Origin: Candidatus Izimoplasma sp. ZiA1
GTDB lineage: Bacteria; Bacillota_I; Bacilli_A; Izemoplasmatales; Izemoplasmataceae
Direction: 5' to 3'
DNA length: 64,000 nucleotides
NCBI GenBank assembly: GCA_002285055.1
Contig: NQYJ01000006.1
Coordinates: 16,952-80,951, forward strand
Made by a program: the position numbers and the translations under genes
The notes under the pieces: generated by a model
What the model was told of the DNA's origin: nothing
The model's database searches: none
The model's input: only the letters and a program-made list of their open reading frames with translations
Part shown: positions 61,657-64,000 of the stretch, one piece after another
Layout of the letters: every line of letters begins with the position of its first letter
How positions within the stretch are numbered: the first letter of the stretch is position 1

Positions 61657-63013
61657 TACCTCTTTTTTTGATAACTTTTAGTTCGTAAACTAAAACTAGA
61701 AAGCTAATTAGCCCTGCAGTTATATCGCTTATCGCAAATGTCCACCATAATCCATCAAGACCTTTAAGACTTAACATTATAAAAACGATTGGGACAAACA
61801 AGAATAATTGTCTAGATAAACTAACAAGTAAAGCTCTAACTGGGTATCCTAAAGCTTGATAAACAGCACCAAGAACAATTTGGAAACCAACTAATATAAA
61901 TCCATATGATATAATTCTAAATGCTTTTGTACCATATTCTATAAAGAAAGCATCATTATTTTTACTAAATAGATCAAATACACTTTCACCAAAGAACATA
62001 ACAAATACAAATCCAAAGAAGAAATAAAGAACTATCATTTTTGTTGCATAGACAGTTACATCGTATAAACGATCAAACTTCTTAGCTCCATAATTAAATC
62101 CTATTATTGGGCTAAGCCCTTGAACAAGTCCAAATCCTGGCATAAAGATGAAGAAAATTACACGGTTGATAACTCCATATATTGAAACATATAAAGTTGG
62201 ATCTGCAACATATTCACCTAATAACTTAATAATAAACATCGCAAGGAATGCACCAACACTGTTTCTTATAAATGTTGGAAAACCAATAACTAAAATATCT
62301 TTTAAGTTACCCAAATTAATATAAAAAATATGTTTTAAGTTTATGACTAATTTTGATCTTTTAGATAATGATTCTCTAAATATATAAATAAAACTAATTA
62401 TTTGAGAAGTCACTGTCGCAATCGCTGCTCCTTGTACTCCTAAACCAAAACCAAAAATAAAGATTGGATCTAAAACAATGTTTAACCCAGCCCCTAAACT
62501 CATTGCTATCATTGCTGTTTTAGCTCTTCCCTCAGCTCTAGCTAAGTTATTAAGAACCATCGATAAACTAAGTGGTACTAACCCAATTAAGATAATCTGC
62601 ATATACTTTGTTGCAAATCCAATGTTATCAGGAGTAGCTTCAAAAAATAATAGGATATCTTTTAAAAATATAAAACCAAGAACACTAAATGTCCCAGCTA
62701 ATAAAAAATCAATTCTTAATGCCGTATTAACACTTTGTTCCATTACAACTTCGTCATTTCTACCAAAAGCTCTACTAAACACACTTGCACTACCAATACC
62801 GATCATTAACCCAATCGCCATTAAAATCATTTGCATTGGGAATGCATATGTTAAAGCACCTATAGCTGCCTCACCTTCACTTAAAGCAACAAATAAAGTA
62901 TCAACAAAATTATATAAAGCATTAACCATCATCCCTATAGTTGCAGGAACTGACAATTTAATTAACAGTTTTTTTACATCGTAATTACCAAGTAATTGAC
63001 TTCTATCGTCCAT
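61640..63013 (-). CDS. MATE-family efflux transporter
   Basis: A 457-residue carrier with about 12 membrane helices. The N-terminal KLLIKLSVPATIGMMVNALYNFVDTLFVAL is the MATE start in parts, and NLARAEGRAKTAMIAMSLGAGLNIVLDPIFIFGFGLGVQGAAIATV near residue 160-210 is the family signature in parts. It belongs to the NorM/DinF class that exports cationic drugs with sodium or proton exchange. Alone with a shared terminator. Confidence 0.9.
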   Translation of the reverse strand: MDDRSQLLGNYDVKKLLIKLSVPATIGMMVNALYNFVDTLFVALSEGEAAIGALTYAFPMQMILMAIGLMIGIGSASVFSRAFGRNDEVVMEQSVNTALRIDFLLAGTFSVLGFIFLKDILLFFEATPDNIGFATKYMQIILIGLVPLSLSMVLNNLARAEGRAKTAMIAMSLGAGLNIVLDPIFIFGFGLGVQGAAIATVTSQIISFIYIFRESLSKRSKLVINLKHIFYINLGNLKDILVIGFPTFIRNSVGAFLAMFIIKLLGEYVADPTLYVSIYGVINRVIFFIFMPGFGLVQGLSPIIGFNYGAKKFDRLYDVTVYATKMIVLYFFFGFVFVMFFGESVFDLFSKNNDAFFIEYGTKAFRIISYGFILVGFQIVLGAVYQALGYPVRALLVSLSRQLFLFVPIVFIMLSLKGLDGLWWTFAISDITAGLISFLVLVYELKVIKKRGIKKSE

Positions 63014-63041
63014 CTTTTCACTCCATTCATGAGTTGATTAT

Positions 63042-63083
63042 ATCAAAAAAGAGCGTGTTATTATACAACAACACGCTCTTTAT
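63042..63083 (-). terminator. Terminator after the TPR protein gene
   Basis: AAAGAGCGTGTT (63048-63059), 10-base loop, AACACGCTCTTT (63070-63081), T-run on the minus strand. The coding end and stop lie within the structure. Confidence 0.85.
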
Positions 63084-64000
63084 TTATTTTTCTACTATTT
63101 TCCTTATTCAATTTCTTTAAATATTGGAGTGCTTCTTTATACCTAGAGTTCTTAATACAAATATCCATAATTGCTTTAATATAATATTCGAGCATATAAT
63201 AGTCCTCTGTTTTGATTGAATATGGGATAGCTATTTCTCTTAAATAATCTTTTTTATCACATTCATCATCAATTAATTTATACTGAAAATTAACACGTTC
63301 TTTTACAAGTTTATCATTTACTACTAAATTTTTAATTAGGTTTTCAGTTATAGTGTACTGATAAGTATCGTTTAACTTTTTATATATCGCCAACTTAACT
63401 AGCAGTGATACAGTATAATATCTTGAATTTTCATGAACACTCTCTAAATCCCTTATAGCTTCTTCAAATAATTCAAGTTTATACATACAAGCTCCAAGTA
63501 AATAATGAAGTTTGTTTTTTTGGGATGATGTCATATGTCTTGGACTCATATATTTTAATGAGTTAAAAGCTTTAATTGGATCTTCTAACAATAAAAACTC
63601 GGATTTAACAAGTTTAAGATTATTTAAGCGAATATTGTTATTGTATTTAACTGATAAACTCAAATATTCGTTATAGTCATTATGGCTAAGGTTTTTGAGC
63701 TTTAGTTTTTGTGAAACTATGTAACGATAGTAATGCATTAGAAGCATTACTTTTTTATTCCTTACTTCAACATTCTCTAATGAGTTCAATATTTGAAAAG
63801 ATAAGCGGTTTTTCTTTATCGATAAGTAATAGACACTACTAAATAGTAAGTATACTGCTAACTCTTCAGTCCTCATTGTTTTAACTATGTTTTCTAGAAG
63901 TGATACATATTTTTTAGCTTTTTGTTTATCAAAAACTAAAAAGTAGATTAATTCAATCAATTCTTTTTTAATCGATTTTTCAATAACTTGGACTTCATCA
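63061..64000 (-). CDS. TPR-repeat protein, probable regulator (runs off right edge)
   Basis: The frame is open from the stop at 63061 to base 64000, so the N-terminus is missing. The 312 visible residues form a string of helical TPR-like repeats with poor conservation (for example KLHYLLGACMYKLELFEEAIRDLES and YKEALQYLKKLNKE). This fits the peptide-binding part of an RRNPP-like regulator, as in the genes at 41067 and 42603, but the HTH would lie beyond the window. A structural TPR protein is the alternative. Confidence 0.55.
   Translation of the reverse strand, partial: DEVQVIEKSIKKELIELIYFLVFDKQKAKKYVSLLENIVKTMRTEELAVYLLFSSVYYLSIKKNRLSFQILNSLENVEVRNKKVMLLMHYYRYIVSQKLKLKNLSHNDYNEYLSLSVKYNNNIRLNNLKLVKSEFLLLEDPIKAFNSLKYMSPRHMTSSQKNKLHYLLGACMYKLELFEEAIRDLESVHENSRYYTVSLLVKLAIYKKLNDTYQYTITENLIKNLVVNDKLVKERVNFQYKLIDDECDKKDYLREIAIPYSIKTEDYYMLEYYIKAIMDICIKNSRYKEALQYLKKLNKENSRKINKERVVV

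Noticed and set aside
62478..62984. 168-codon open frame on the plus strand opposite the MATE gene
   Set aside because: It is fully antisense to a clear MATE protein, has no ribosome site, and its composition mirrors the membrane helices on the other strand.
1..64000. UGA read as tryptophan (Mollicutes code)
   Set aside because: TGA ends pyrD, mocA and several other genes exactly at ATGA overlaps, no conserved protein needs in-frame TGA, and tRNA-Trp T-box specifier and coding regions use TGG.

Overview
The window is a strongly AT-rich chromosomal segment packed with short-spaced, often overlapping genes (ATGA and TAATG junctions are common), strong AGGAGG/GAGGTG ribosome sites and U-tailed terminators. 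TGA is used as a stop (for example at the pyrD/pyrF ATGA overlap) and Trp is read from TGG, so the standard bacterial code applies. Spx, PadR, SalA-type Mrp, a T-box upstream of trpS, PyrR attenuation and HPr point to a Firmicutes/Bacilli-type organism. The low GC and modest gene set would fit a Mollicutes-related lineage such as the Izemoplasma group, but that placement is inference.

Layout. 1-2.3 kb: GNAT fragment, solitary prepilin, nitronate monooxygenase-like enzyme. 2.3-22.7 kb (minus strand): about 20 kb of anaerobic purine catabolism genes in two back-to-back transcription units. The upstream unit is mocA, a three-subunit molybdenum hydroxylase and a membrane protein, behind a structured leader. 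The downstream unit is an XdhC chaperone, an NTPase, hydantoinase, SsnA, a PreA-like flavo-Fe/S enzyme, a second three-subunit molybdenum hydroxylase, adenine deaminase, two PLP enzymes, YgeY, YgeW and guanine deaminase. Together these could deaminate adenine and guanine, hydroxylate to xanthine or urate, open the rings, and release carbamoyl phosphate, ammonia and a small carbon skeleton. 22.8-25.6 kb: membrane proteins, a Qnr-like pentapeptide protein, a lipoprotein. 25.6-31.5 kb: a PyrR-attenuated pyrBRCKDFE operon without carAB. 31.5-39.8 kb: RecD2, PepP, GAPDH, a PadR/HAAS pair, Spx, PepF.

39.8-43.5 kb: T-box-trpS with a translationally coupled RRNPP-like regulator, then a second RRNPP-like regulator divergent from a previously unlisted 43-codon gene (42389-42520, minus). 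That gene has a ribosome site, a lysine-led hydrophobic signal and a short polar tail, the architecture of a Phr/PapR-type signalling peptide. A palindrome lies between the two genes. A third TPR protein of the same general kind runs off the right edge. 43.5-49 kb: VTT membrane protein, HPr, a membrane-anchored EIIB-like domain without its cysteine, UppP, MgtE, pyrophosphatase, OsmC. 49-53.9 kb: a nucleoside-use operon (DcuC-family carrier, nucleoside hydrolase, ribokinase, GNAT) with a LacI-type operator and regulator. 54-57.3 kb: oxidoreductase, MFS carrier, a gene-poor patch with a broken Fic gene. 57.3-64 kb: two identical tRNA-Gly(TCC) genes, rsmH, rpmF, yceD, tmcAL, mrp/salA, a MATE pump and the partial TPR protein.

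The main themes are salvage and fermentation of nucleosides and purines alongside de novo pyrimidine synthesis, plus a cluster of peptide-responsive-type regulators. No rRNA, CRISPR array, insertion sequence or prophage was seen.
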